Shown piece by piece: positions 46,265-58,684 of a stretch of 64,000 bases of DNA (the stretch's first letter is position 1; each line of letters starts with the position of its first letter). The notes below the pieces were generated by a model, which did no database searches, had not been told where the DNA came from, and was given only the letters and a program-made list of their open reading frames with translations. Source of the stretch: Daphnia carinata (lineage: Eukaryota > Arthropoda > Branchiopoda > Diplostraca > Daphniidae); assembly GCF_022539665.2 (NCBI RefSeq), contig NC_081333.1, positions 3,844,001 to 3,908,000 of the forward strand, read 5' to 3'. The translations under genes were made by a program, and so were the position numbers.

Positions 46265-47035
46265 TTTAGACGGAGTTCTGTACTTAGAAAAAAAAACGAC
46301 ACTCCAAGGCTCTTCCTATTGAATAACTCCAGCCCTCTCGGTTGCAAGGAGAGATAGTGACTGAATGTCCGGTCAAGTCAATATTACTGAGTCATTCCTT
46401 AAAAATTAAACAATATGGTGACCCATAACTTAAGAGCCCCCTGATTTTCTATGAGAAAACAAATATTGCCCGAGGTTCGCGGGGTTTACTGTTGCTACGC
46501 GGCCAGCAGACTATATGGTCAGCTTGCTATTATCAGTTTTAAATCGATTAAAAAATTCCTGCATGGTATTTGTTTCAGTTAACTAACTGAAAGATCGCCA
46601 AGGAAATCAAGTTTTTAGTTTGCAATGTCAAAGTTACAGTCCAAGGGTCAGGGACTATTATGCTGTACCCACTACCCCGCCATTAGCTTATTATTATTGC
46701 AGCTTTGTGTTTTCCTACGTCTAGACAACAGATAATAATTTGAAAAAAATTTACGTTCCGTTTTCGTCCAAATAATTTTATATTAGATTCTTTGTGTGTA
46801 TTTAGCACTTTTTATGGCGGTAAAACATTTTTTTATTTTGCTTATTTCCAGTTGAAGCAGACGTAAAATTACAGTTTTAGTGTTCAACGATAGGTGTCTC
46901 AGCCGGTGTAAACACCACGTGCTTGTTACTTGCCAAAGTGTTCTCTACTGTTTCATTTAATTGTGGTTAATTCAGTTAATTGTGGAACATATTTAAAAGA
47001 AAAGCTTCAACAGCCTTCAAATTAAAGTTGACACC
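46265..47035. promoter_or_regulatory. Divergent promoter region bHLH-PAS gene / DHX37
   Basis: 771 bases between head-to-head start codons. No exon is visible. I found no strong core-promoter motif, so the two start sites are unassigned. Confidence 0.45.
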
Positions 47036-50000
47036 ATGGGGCCGAATAAAAAAGGCTTCAATTGGAAGGCGCGGCAAGTTGTAACTACAAAAATTATTCA
47101 TACAGAAGGGGTAAGTGATATACTAATCGTATAACGTTTCTAAAATCTTTATTCACGCTTCACGTTTAATTACTTAGCTTCTCAGCTGTTTCCGTAACGT
47201 TGACCAATTTATAATATTAGGTTGAAATCGAAATTAGTGGAGCAGAGTCTTCAAAATATGATGAATGCAATGCACTTGTCTTACCATCCAAGAAAAGAGT
47301 AACAAAAATTGTCAAAGAAAAGAAATCCAATCAACGGATTTTGTCAAAGACACAGAGAAAGAAGCTTGAGAAGATTGTAGATGTCAAAAAGAAAAAAGCC
47401 AATGTAAAGTAATTAATTCTGATCAAATTTAAATCTAATTAATTTTTGGCATTTTTCAGAGGGCAGATTTATTGGAGTCTCTAGCAAAGTTGCAACCCAG
47501 TGCTCAAGAGTTTTCCATGATGACGTCTTTGACTTCAGTTCAAACTAAAGGCATTAAGAGATCTATGGCGGAAGTTGAATCTGTTCAATTGTTTGATGAA
47601 ACCGGAGAAAAAATTCAAACATCTGCAACTGCTGGGAGCAAAAGGAGACAGCGTTGGAAAGAAAAGGAAAATGAGGAAAAAGTTATAAACCCAAGAACTG
47701 ATAGCAATGTAATTGGCATAGAAGTAATTGAGGAATCAAGCAGTTCAGAAAATGAAGAAATGGAAGGAGGCGAAAACACAGAAGAACCAGATGAAAGCAT
47801 AGTAGAATCAGATGAAAACACAGAAGAACCAGGTGAAAACAAAGAAGAGGCAGAAGAAAACCAAAAAAAAACCGAAGGAAGCAAAGGAAAACCACGAAAA
47901 GAATTGGAAGAAACTGTTCCTGGAGAAGCTATTTCAAATGCGGACAAAGATATTTCTAATTCTAGCAAAACAGATATCTCTAATGGGAATATTATCGCAA
48001 CGGAAGACTTGACTCCCGTCAACAAAGATGATAAAACATCCACGCCCAAGCGCGAATCAAAACCTGCTATTTTTGTACCAGTACACCGCACGGCAGAAGT
48101 TCAAGCTGCTAGAATGAAACTTCCCATCCTTGCAGAAGAACAAGCAATAGTTGAAGCAATTAATGAAAATCCTGTTGTAATTTTGGCCGGAGAAACTGGC
48201 AGCGGTAAAACCACCCAGGTAACAGGCTCTCCTAAATATGCGAAATTCTAACATTCTAATAAGCCAATGCGATACAGGTTCCTCAATTTCTATACGAAGC
48301 CGGGTATGCAGCCAATGGAAAAATTATTGGTGTCACAGAACCCAGAAGAGTCGCTGCCACCTCAATGGCAAATCGCGTTGCTGACGAAATGAACTTGCAT
48401 GACGGTCAAGTTGGTTATCAAATTCGTTTCGAAGGCAATGTCAAGGATAATACCCGAATTAAATTCATGACTGATGGTGTTTTATTGAAAGCAAGTTTGC
48501 TGTTGGTAATTGGTTATTGCATGTTTATTAAGGAACAATTTTATTTGCAGGAAGTTCAAAAGGATTTCCTCCTAAGTAATTACTCTGTTGTGATTATCGA
48601 TGAAGCTCACGAACGTAGTGTTTACTCAGACATCTTACTCGGTTTGTTGTCGCGTATTGTCATGCTTCGCCACAAAAGGGGTAATCCATTGAAAATGGTT
48701 ATTATGTCGGCCACCCTTCGTGTGGAAGATTTTACGGAAAACCGACGACTTTTCAAGACTAAGCCAGTTGTTATCCAAGTAAAATTATTTTTAGTTTTTT
48801 TTTTAGTTTTTATTTGACTAATTCATAGCATATTTTAGGTTGAAGCTAGGCAATTTCCTGTCTCTGTCCATTTTAATAAGCGGACAGCTTTTGAAGATTA
48901 TGTGGACGAGGCATACCGGAAGGTGTGCAAAATTCATCGACAATTACCGGATGGAGGCATTCTGGTCTTCCTTACAGGTCAGCAAGAGGTCAATGCCCTT
49001 TGTAGAAAACTACGACAAACGTTTCCGGGTGTCAAAAAGACAGAGAAACCAGAGCCTGCAGATGCGTCACCTGCACAACCCGAAGATGTTCCGATTGCGT
49101 CTGAAGAGGTATTAACTTCAAAGCAAATAAAAGTATCAATTGTATCTTGACATGGCCATACGCTAAACAGGACGAAGATGTGGAAAAAGTTTTGGCCAAA
49201 ATTCAAAAAAAGCAACAAAGCATGAAAAAGCGCTCAAAGAAGGAAGTAGATCAGCGAATAAAAATCAATCTGGATCATTACTCTGCGTTGCCATTGCAAG
49301 AACAAGAACAAGATCATGATGAAAATCTTGGAGATTTGGCCGATTCGGATCAAGAGCTAGATATTAATGATGAACAGTCAGAGGCTTTATCTCAGAGTCA
49401 AACTGCTCCTCCCTTATGGGTTCTGCCTTTGTACTCTCTACTACCATCTTATCGGCAACAGAAAGTGTTTGCTCCTCCTCCAGAAGGATCCAGGTTGTGC
49501 GTAGTGTCCACTAACGTCGCTGAAACTTCGCTTACGATACCCAACGTCCGCTACGTGGTCGACACTGGCCGTGTCAAGACCAAGTTCTTCGACAAAGTTA
49601 CTGGAGTATCTGCTTTCCACGTAACGTGGACCTCACAAGCTGCTGCCAATCAGCGTGCTGGGCGAGCTGGTCGTACCGGTCCTGGCCATTGTTATCGACT
49701 CTATTCTTCTGCCGTCTTTAACGACGAGTTTGAAAAATTTTCTTTGCCAGATATCGCGCGAAGGTATTATTATTATAGATTTGGCCACCGTCAAGGGAAG
49801 TATAACAAAGTTTTATTCCAGACCGATCGACGATTTAGTTCTGCAAATGAAGTCAATGGACATTGAAAAGGTGATCCACTTTCCGTTTCCGACGCCACCT
49901 GATATTCAGCAGTTATATGCAGCTGAGCGTCGGCTATTATTGTTAAATGCACTGGAACCGCCGCCGCGCAGCGTAGGACTCAAACGTAAAATCCATACTG

Positions 50001-51302
50001 TTTTTCAATTACATTCTGTAATACTAAAAATCCATTTTTGCATTTACAGAAAGCCAAGAATGGACGTCAAAAATCACTCCACTTGGCAGAGCCATGGCAG
50101 CTTATCCGTTAGCACCGCGCTTTGCAAAAATGTTATTATTAAGCCAACAAAATGATCTACTTCAGCTGAGCATTACCTTGGTGGCTGCCCTATCTGTACA
50201 AGAACTTGTGCTGGATCAGCCAGCCGATTCCGAAGCAGGCGATACTCACAGAAGGTGGCTTGGTCAACGTCGATCCTGGGCTGGAACAGGACAGTCTCTA
50301 CTTTTAGGAGACCCCATGGTACTTCTGCGTGCTGTTGGCGCCGCCGAGTATTCGGGTGATATTGAAGCTTTTTGTTCGACGAACGGGATACGTAGCAAAG
50401 CTCTTCGTGAAGTCCGAAAACTGCGGGTCCAGCTGACAAACGAAACGAACTTGATTTTACCATCGGGCACTGCATCGATTGTGGTCGACCCTCGCATGGC
50501 GCCCCCCACTGAATTGCAAGCCAAACTCTTGCGTCAGATTCTGATGGCTGGACTTCCCGATCACGTGGCTAAGCGAATACCTCCAAATGAAATCAAGGAA
50601 ACCGACGACCGTAGAAAGTACAAATACGCTTATCGCTGTCCAGAAATGGAAGATCCTGTCTTCTTGAACCCATCGAGTATCTTGCGCTATTCGCACCCCG
50701 AATGGATCGTTTACCAAGACATTTATGAACATGACGACAAGATCTATTTACGTGGAATCACCGCTATCGAACCAGAGTGGCTGCCTGTCTTTAGCCCTAC
50801 ACAGTGTACGTTTTCTGCTCCGTTAGAGCTTCCCGCTCCTCGTTACGATTCAGATCAGGGTCGTGTAATGTGTCACATGAATGTTACATTTGGGAGAAGT
50901 GGTTGGCCTCTTCCTGTAATGGAGCTTGAATATCCAGCTGGTATCGACCGATTCAAGTTTTTCGCCCAGTTTTTCCTTAATGGAGAGGTTTGTCGTCCTC
51001 TAGCAAAGTACGTATTGGCTCTAGTTTTGTTCAAATTTTCCAGCCGTACTAAATAAGTGATTTTGTTATGTAGATATACGGCAGTTCTGCTGTCAACTCC
51101 ATCAACAATGGTCAAGACGTGGGCGAAACTCCAGCCCAGGACACAAGTGTTACTTCAACAACTGACAATTGGTAATGTCGATAGCTTAGATTCGCTTCTT
51201 GTCGCTTGGCAAAAAGATAAGTTCTACCTCCTGGACGCCTATAAAGCCTGGGTGCCTGAATCACTCCATGAAGAAATCGATACCCTTTGGCCTCCTGTGT
51301 AA
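47036..51302 (+). CDS. DHX37: DEAH-box RNA helicase DHX37 (Dhr1 / kurz)
   Basis: Ten exons: 47036-47110, 47221-47403, 47460-48218, 48278-48490, 48551-48778, 48839-49108, 49171-49763, 49822-49985, 50050-51007 and 51074-51302; 1223 residues. Lys-rich N-terminus, a long Glu-rich disordered stretch, then the helicase core: Walker A GETGSGKT (330-337), motif II DEAH (427-430), SAT in [30 protein letters not shown] and motif [14 protein letters not shown]. An acidic insertion splits RecA2. The ratchet/OB region and the C-terminal TWAKLQPRT...WPP block match DHX37. The enzyme displaces U3 snoRNA during 40S ribosome maturation in the nucleolus. Intron 4 is 60 bases, a GC-AG intron (AAA|GCAAGT) with no in-frame stop. 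Removing it restores [13 protein letters not shown] as in relatives. Confidence 0.94.
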
Positions 51303-51449
51303 TTGACTGTAAAATATATTGACTCCTCCATTGCGTAAGTAAACTTATATCGTGAAACCAAGTTCTTTAGTTTAGCAGTAACCTAATATTTTAATCTCTC
51401 TTAGCATAAAAATTAGCAGGGTTTCAAATTAAAAATCATTCATCTCATT

Positions 51450-51455
51450 TTTATT
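51450..51455 (-). terminator. Polyadenylation signal of TMX2
   Basis: AATAAA on the minus strand (TTTATT here) lies about 40 bases after the TMX2 stop codon. DHX37 and TMX2 stops are only 191 bases apart, so their 3' UTRs probably overlap. Confidence 0.45.
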
Positions 51456-51493
51456 AAAAACACACCTAAAAATAACTACGGGAAGAATAATCT

Positions 51494-52545
51494 CTACTCT
51501 GCCTTCACGCGCTTTTCTTTTTTCTCCTTGATTGGGTTTTTCTTGCATTCATTATAAATATTGTTGAAATCTAGTTGAACTTTAACATTGTCCTAGAAAA
51601 ACAAAGTTAATCGACAACAAAATAGGAAACCACATATAAGATTTACTTCATTAAAGATGAATTTTTGTAACTGCCCTTTGCTATCGATAGCTGGTCTCCG
51701 ATCATATTCTTCACCATTCTTGAACACAATGATGGTAGGTAGCTGACGACTAAACGACGTGTCGTTGATGTAATACTTTTTTGCTAATTCAGGAAATCGT
51801 CCCACGTCAACTTTACCGAATTTCAAGTTATCCAGTGTATATCTGGATCAGACAAAATAGGACTCTTAAGAACAAAAATTGTTGAAGAATAAATTTTAAC
51901 ATACTCTGCTGATAATTTAGAGAAAATTGATGCAAAATTAACACAGCTTGGACTCCAGACAGTGTAGAATGTAACAATCCACACAACTCTCTTATCTCTG
52001 TTAAGCTCCTCTTCCAAAGTTGTTCCTCTAAAGTACACAACTTTTTCTGGACCAGTGTAAGAAGGTTCTGGAAACAGGATTGCTTGCACTAATGTCGAAG
52101 AAGATTATTAGAACTGTGCAAATAGTTTGCAAAACTTGACATGTTAACTTACAAACAAATAACACCAAAAATACCAAACCATATCTAGGATCAGCATTGA
52201 ACCATAGTATTAAACTAGCCACTTTGCAGTACATGAAACCTGTCGAGAGATAAGCTAACATTGTTACAGATCCAGTCTTTCTTGCTCTCATCACAATCAC
52301 GAAGAGAAGGAAAAACATGATTTCAGATTGTTTCTATAAAAACCAAAATTAGTTGTTAAACAGAATTTTATCGTATTTAAAAAGAATGTGTCTACCATGT
52401 CCAGTTCACATTGAGATTCACCCACTGGAAATAAGTACATACACATGGGAGATACAGTTTTTAATACAAGAAAGGAAATACTTAAAATGCAGTTTACTAA
52501 GTAATATGGACGAAAAAGTTCTTTAATGTCTTGTAAAAACGCCAT
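51494..52545 (-). CDS. TMX2: Thioredoxin-related transmembrane protein 2 (TMX2)
   Basis: Five exons: 52396-52545, 52153-52333, 51905-52088, 51647-51842 and 51494-51592; 269 residues. The first ATG is at 52545. The N-terminal half has several hydrophobic segments (NCILSISFLVLK, FFLLFVIVMRARK, LVFLVLF). The luminal or cytosolic thioredoxin-fold half reads RVVWIVTFYTVWSPSC, FGKVDVGRFPELAKKY, LPTIIVFKNGEE. Vertebrate TMX2 has SNDC at the active site; here it is SPSC, again with a single cysteine, so it is not a classical oxidoreductase. The Lys-rich C-terminus (KEKKEKRVKAE) resembles the lysine tail used for ER retention. TMX2 acts at the ER-mitochondria interface in redox and calcium regulation. 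Confidence 0.92.
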
Positions 52546-52608
52546 GATCAAAGAAAAACTTGAGGTTATGTCTTAGGGTGTCGCCAGTTTAAGCTGACAT
52601 CAAAATAG

Positions 52609-52669
52609 TTGCCCGGGCAAATAGCAGACGATATAGTAGTAAAACATTGACCCAAAACTGATATCGATA
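52609..52669. promoter_or_regulatory. TMX2 upstream motifs: palindrome and DRE
   Basis: TTGCCCGGGCAA (52609-52620) is a perfect 12-base palindrome. TATCGATA (52662-52669) is an exact DREF element, frequent in arthropod housekeeping promoters. Both lie within 130 bases upstream of the TMX2 start codon. Function is inferred. Confidence 0.4.
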
Positions 52670-53937
52670 GTGTATTTTATTTAATTATTAAATTTAATCA
52701 GTTATATCACGAACGACAGCCATTTAAACATTCAATGAAGGTAGGTAACCAGTTCGTTCATTATGGTTCTTGGAGAAGCAATGCACGTAGTTCTCAGCAC
52801 CCACATCGCAAAAAGGCATCGCTGTTGTGTGCAACATTATAACGACGTTCGAACATGTAGTCTCCCAATGCGCGCCGCCATTGAAAATACAATGGCGATC
52901 GCAATCGTCCTAACAATCGATCAAAAAACTGAATCTGTAGCAGACTTCTCCTTCTTCGAAGTTGTGGTTTATTCAAACCCCTCCTTCGATTGCCAACTTA
53001 AATCGCTGGATGGCAATGTTAATTATCTATTTTTTTTTTGCAAAATAAACAATCGACTAGCGATTAAGAGTTGTCTACTAAAAATTAGGTCAAACGGCGT
53101 TTCGTAACATCAATATCGGCGACAATTGAATCATAAATAGAAACCGTTTGTGTAATAATAAGTTAGTTTATTTATTTTCAGGTTAAACTTGGCCAAGTCA
53201 ACGAATCGTGCATTATGTAGAACTATAGCTCTGGCCGAATACTTTATTGTAAAACTTTCCAATTGAACGTGCCATCCATGTCTAAATAGTTTTGAGAAAA
53301 AAAAAGGAAAAAATGAGGTTTGTTTTCGAGTGAAATAGATATGTTTCTTTAACTAAAAGACCTACAATAATCTAACACTGTAACAAGGTATCCAATGCAC
53401 TCGCAATATAGCTTATTGCACACGTTTGTCATTTGGTAGCCACTAAAACAAGAACGAAAAATCTATACTAACAATTTTATACTATGCGAAATTACTTCGA
53501 AATTCGCAAAGACGATAAATGAATCGTTGCAATTATCTCTTAGCACGTGTTAGCTTCAGGCATTGCAATACACGTTGGTGACAGGATGTACCATGCATTA
53601 TCCAATCGCTAAGCGTATTCTTTCCAACTCTCCTTCCCAACCTTCCCTTTCCCTGGGGATAACAAATTAGAGAGGAAGAGTTAGATAGAAAGTAGAACAT
53701 ATAAGGGGGCAACACGCCCTTACATTTTCCATTATGCCGATCAGCTGAGTCGGTTGTCGACTTCTCCAGAACTTTTTACTATCTCATTCGATCAGGTGAT
53801 GTCTAGCTGAACAGGTCACTCTTCACAAGCAGTTTACAAATTCAGTTGTATCTGAGAAACATAGAAAAACAGTTTCGACCGTCTTAATACTTTTCCTGCT
53901 GAACTTTATTTTATACACAGCCAGGTACCTAGAAAAA
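52670..53937. other. Intergenic
   Basis: No exon recognised. Near its end, TTCAGTTGTA at 53841-53850 fits an arthropod initiator (TCAGT) about 90 bases before the next gene's start codon. Confidence 0.45.
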
Positions 53938-55554
53938 ATGGATTCTCGTCAGTTTGGAGTTCTACTTCTGGTGGTCTTTCTTGCCATTTTGGCGCCAATC
54001 GAAAATGCAGAGGGTAAGCATGGTCGTTTCTCTTTGTAGTTTTAGAGTAGTAAATGGGATAGTAAGACGTGAAAATTATATGTATTTTCATTGGTAGTCA
54101 ATATTTGAATCTCTAAAAAAAATTAAGTTGATCGATTGCGTGCGATTGCCGCGATGGATTGAAATTACATGGGGGAAAGAAAAGGTTGACATCTTTCAGT
54201 CTTCCACGAATGCTCGCTAATGGCTTTTGCACGGGGACCGTAGTCATGCCAACCAATGTGTTACTATCGTAAATCAATCAATGCTATGTTACTTGAAATG
54301 GCCATTCTTAAGTTTTTTTATTTTTTTTTCTATCAGGGTCAATTAGTTCGAACCCGGTTTCATCGACAACGGAGAACCCTACCAACAATTCCACTGCCCC
54401 AGCAAACACTACTACTACTCAAAATTCGGGTACAACTATTAGCAGTGCACCGTCATCCTCAATCGGAAGTCCTGATTTTACCCATCCCGAGATGACAACT
54501 ACCCCAGCTGTATCAACTCAACTCTCAACTTCGGCGTCCATACCTCCACCAGTTCAGCCAGTTACTGCTATCCCAGCTATTGCCACTACTAATTCAGTTA
54601 CGAACGATCATGGCATCCGTGATGTGTCTTCCGATATGGAAAAGTGCTCAACCAGTTTTGAGGTAAGTGATGTACGTCGATATCATAAACTAATAAATTA
54701 TCTGTATCTGAAACATTAGACTATACTGGAAAAAGAAAAGGAAAACTGGATTCTGGAGAGAGCATTTTTGGCTGTATCGGATGAAGGTTCTACCATCACG
54801 CTCGAGCAGTTTTGGTATTGTTGAAAATAGTGTCGACTTATCCCGATCTAAATATTATCATTTACAGCAAACAATTGCAGACCATCATGCGGCTGGACAC
54901 CATTTGTAACAATGGAAAGAATGCAACGGATGCGGAAGATGTTAAGGTTGCTCCAATTGTTGCCGGTTTAGCTTCCATGTTTACCTCCGTTTGCTCTGAC
55001 CCGAAGACACGACTTAATGGTTAGTTCTGTTGATCCTTATTTATGTTATCGGTACGTTTAATAAGCTTTGCGTCATAGTAACTGTTGGAGACTCTACCTC
55101 TTGCGTCGAATTCATTCGCGTAACAGCCAAAAGTTGTTCGGCGAACCCTCTTACCAAGGCTGTCCATGTCTATCCAACTCAGGTGATCTTCGAAGAAATG
55201 ACTCGCGATAATTGCACGTATGATAAATCATTTTTAATATACCTGGTTGTGTTCTAGTCTTCCGTTTGAAATTCAAGGGTGGTGTCCAACACCAAGGATT
55301 GTATCATCAAGGCATTGGAACACGGTGACAAGTGTTCATCAGCACAGCAAACTATTATCATCGACGCAATCACAAAGATGACTAAAGGGCTGCCGTGTGT
55401 TCTTCCCCATTCCGCAAATGCTGCCACTTCGGCACCGGCGATAACAGGGTCGGATGTCACTACCCCAAAAACTCCTGGTAATGCTGGCACGAATTTCCAG
55501 GTGAACTTTTTCACCATACTTCCAGTCTTATTGTTGGCTTTCAAGTTTTACTAA
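53938..55554 (+). CDS. Secreted Ser/Thr-rich cysteine protein, probably GPI-anchored; unknown family
   Basis: Six exons: 53938-54013, 54337-54662, 54720-54814, 54868-55019, 55079-55217 and 55278-55554; 354 residues. The N-terminus is a signal peptide (VLLLVVFLAILAPIENAEG). Exon 2 is a mucin-like Ser/Thr/Pro-rich stretch with several N-glycosylation sequons (NNST, ANTT). A cysteine-containing helical domain follows (EKCSTSFE, LDTICNNGKNATD, SVCSDPK, TSCVEF, KSCSAN, DNCT, KDCIIK, DKCSS, LPCVL). The C-terminus is a short hydrophobic tail (FFTILPVLLLAFKFY) after a small-residue region, as in GPI-anchored proteins. I do not recognise the family. Its organisation parallels the gene at 58685-60477. 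The exon 6 acceptor (TTCAAG|GG) is weak but fixed by frame. Confidence 0.72.
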
Positions 55555-58500
55555 ATCCAAAGATATCTAAAATGGTTTTAAGCGAAAAAGCGATTCTTTT
55601 TTTTTCAGTCTTTTGTGTTTGAGTTCCTTTAACTTAATTTCAAAAGCACTATCTGGCCATGTAAAAATGTTAGGCAATGTATTTTTCGTCTGTGCAATTC
55701 TTACTTTTTCAATGTGCATTTCGATAGCACTTTTTGTGAGATTGCACTGCTGCACGCAGAAAATTTAACTTAGCTCCATTTCAGTCATGTATCATATCTC
55801 AGATGTGTCGAATACAAATTAACTGTCGTTATATGTCGAGATAGCTTAGGCAAATTAGAAGCCATTGCTGCATGGGATTCAACAAAGAAATCGCTGTTAA
55901 TTATTAATACTTTACTTTTCTTATACTAATTTTAAAATATTGCAAAGGTTTTTATTTGGGTCAAATTTCTACGGCCTTGCTGTCTTTCCCTTGTGATGTA
56001 CCAGTATTTTTAGACGACAAAACAATAATTTTAGTCCAAGTCAGGTGATTACAGTATAGAATGTAGTATTCGAACGGAATAGAATTCGAAATGTTCTGGG
56101 AATTCCGAGTCACGAGTGTTCCTATATTTACGTGCACTGCAGAGTCTACAATTGACTAGTGGATCGATCTTTTTTCAAAGCACAAGTTAATCGAACGATT
56201 AGGACATTGCGTGTGACGTATGTTTTCCCACACATGAATACCTTAATGCCATGTCAAGTCTTGACACTACGTAAGGAGATAATTCAAGTTTGTCGATATA
56301 CATGACGTATATCGACAAACGTGAATAAGTTCTTCTTCCCACATAATTCATATTAAATATGTGACCTAGCAAATAATCGATCATGATTGTTTTACGTAAA
56401 ACTTTATTATACCGGCGAATGGTAACGCGTAGCAATTGGTCGTCCATCTTTGAGCTTTGTTGGTTGCCAGCACTTATTTCAGGACCCCATAGGTCAGATC
56501 CCAACATGTGGCATTTTCGACAACTCCTTAAACATAATTAGGTTCTAGCTGATAGTGGCATTCCGGGAAAAGTTCAATGCACTTGCAATGAAATTGTTGA
56601 AGTTCAGGGTAATGACTAGCAACATTATTATCGTTTTCAAAAATAAAAGATGAAAGTCAAACAAAGAAAAAACAGCACTACAAATAAAAAATTAACCGGG
56701 TAAAAACCATGAAGCATTAATGTGTCACAATTTAATATGCTATCAGCTAGCGCCACCGCGCGCCAGCCCACTAGTCAGCCAGTTGTCATAAATTTGAATT
56801 CGTTTTATTCTTGCAGCAGCTCTGCAGTGATTTGTGTGGCTTGTGTGAATGCAGAGTATGTCAGGCAGTGGTAGATATTGCACAGCAAAAAGGTGACTAA
56901 ATGTGTAATTCATTACTTTAAAAAACATTTTTTCTGCATGAACTTCTTGTTCAAGGCCAGTAGATGTACAGCAAGGTCACTTTCTGCACATGGTACCAGA
57001 TAATATCTTATACTGAGAAGTGTTGCTATATTAAAACTCACCAAAGAGGTTTGCCAAAGTAAGAAGTCTAGTTTCTAAAACAAGGGAAGAATGTTATTGT
57101 AATGTACAGTAATTCTTTTGTGATCAGCCATCATGAGTCATGATCTACACATGTTTAAGTCCTTCGAGGTTAGACAGACTTTCCTGTGTATCTATCTTCA
57201 TCGTTCACCACATATCCATCAACAACATGGTAGGTGTGTGTAAACTTTTTTCTATGAGATTTGGGTTGTTGAATTGTATTGAAATCTTTGTACCACCTAA
57301 TTTCTTTCCTCTGCTTTCAAATCTTATCGTCATATTGGATAGGCTGTAATAGTTTCTTTTAAAGCTTAACAGTCTTTCACCTAGTCAAGTTATAGTGGTC
57401 ATTGCATTTGTCAAAACACTAAAAACAAAAGAATAATGCAGCATGATTTATTTGTCTCGTTTTCCCACAGTTTTATAGATGCTATTGGCTGTGAGTGATA
57501 CAGTACGCCTTAGTCGTTTCACGCTGCTTAGCATTTGAAATTTTTTTCGCCTATCTTCCATCTGCAGTACGATTGTAAAAATATTTAAAATTTTGACACA
57601 AGTGATAGCTAATTCCCTATATTATACGGGTAATTCTGAATCAGTTTTTTTTTCCTATTTTATAAAACATCAGTTGGAAAATGTAACAACTAAACATGTG
57701 CTTGAATTGTTTTGTCTAATTTTTGGTTTGGATTAGAAATAGGTCAACATTCCCTGAAAAGAATGCTTCAGCCTAAGCAGGTGGCCGGACGGGCTTTATT
57801 ATTCGGAATTCTAACGAGATGAACTCGCTTGTCATCAAGAAACGAAATGTTTACCAAATTCTATGTATACAGTAGGCCTTTGATATTGCCCTTCAATTCT
57901 CTACACGTCTTTGTTTTCAAACATATCTAACGATCTTTAAATGTTTACTTTTCAAAGCAGAAAGAAGAATGAAGAACAGAAAAAGAGAAAATCGCTAACA
58001 AAGAAAGCCATGCAAAGATAACGATGCTTCCTCCTTGATAAAGGAAAGGTCCATACCCTCGGCATCTCAGCACGTGAAAGTAAAGCAGCTGGACATTCTT
58101 TATAATGCCTCGTATAGTTCCAAAAGAATTGCAATTTCTTATTCTAGTGAGCTTTTCCTGGAAAACAAGGCTGATCAATTCGGAACGGTGCGGATTAAAC
58201 GAATCATTAGGGAGCCTAGTTGGTTCCCCCTTCGAGCTTTTCCGTTGTTTACTGCTTCGTTGAAACGACAATTACCGACACTGATTCGTATCACGTCGCA
58301 CGGTGGATGGAAACCGATGCAGGAAGTAAAAAAAATGGAAATAATGGAACGGCCGCTGTAGTGTTGTCTACATGTACGGCACGCAAACTCAGGTTGTATG
58401 AAGCAGGACGCGTTCTCTGAATAATACATTTTTTTTTGTCCGCGGTGTTGCCGTCAACCGTTGACGTTGTAGCCAGTCTCCCGTCCACCCCACAGTTAAG

Positions 58501-58684
58501 GAGAGAAACATTTCGACCACAGCACACGGACGTGATATACTTTGGTTTGTGTGTCTTGTTTTTCGTTATCCCGCCAGTGTCGAGCGCACCTTTCCAAGCG
58601 TAGAACTCAAATATCATTCAACCCCCTGATTCGATAGTGGACGGATTGTAGCTATAGCAACACGAGTGTGCGTGAAAAAAGGAA
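55555..58684. other. Intergenic, about 3.1 kb; no gene recognised
   Basis: AT-rich DNA. Open frames at 56199-56507 (-) and 58035-58361 (+) have no recognised motif or splice partners and are not called. A long perfect inverted repeat lies at 56288-56320. Confidence 0.5.
56288..56320. repeat. Perfect 14-base inverted repeat
   Basis: GTTTGTCGATATAC, a 5-base spacer ATGAC, then GTATATCGACAAAC. The symmetry continues imperfectly for about six more bases on each side (ATTCAA / GTGAAT). A second, smaller palindrome GTCAAG-T-CTTGAC lies about 35 bases upstream. Confidence 0.85.

Noticed and set aside
47615-48091. 158-codon minus-strand frame rich in Ser/Phe
   Set aside because: It is the antisense shadow of the Glu/Lys-rich segment of DHX37.
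56199-56507. 102-codon open frame on the minus strand
   Set aside because: No family features and it covers the inverted repeat at 56288-56320; judged a chance frame.
58035-58361. 108-codon open frame on the plus strand
   Set aside because: No recognised motif, no splice context, and the opposite strand holds equally long frames; not distinguishable from chance in AT-rich DNA.
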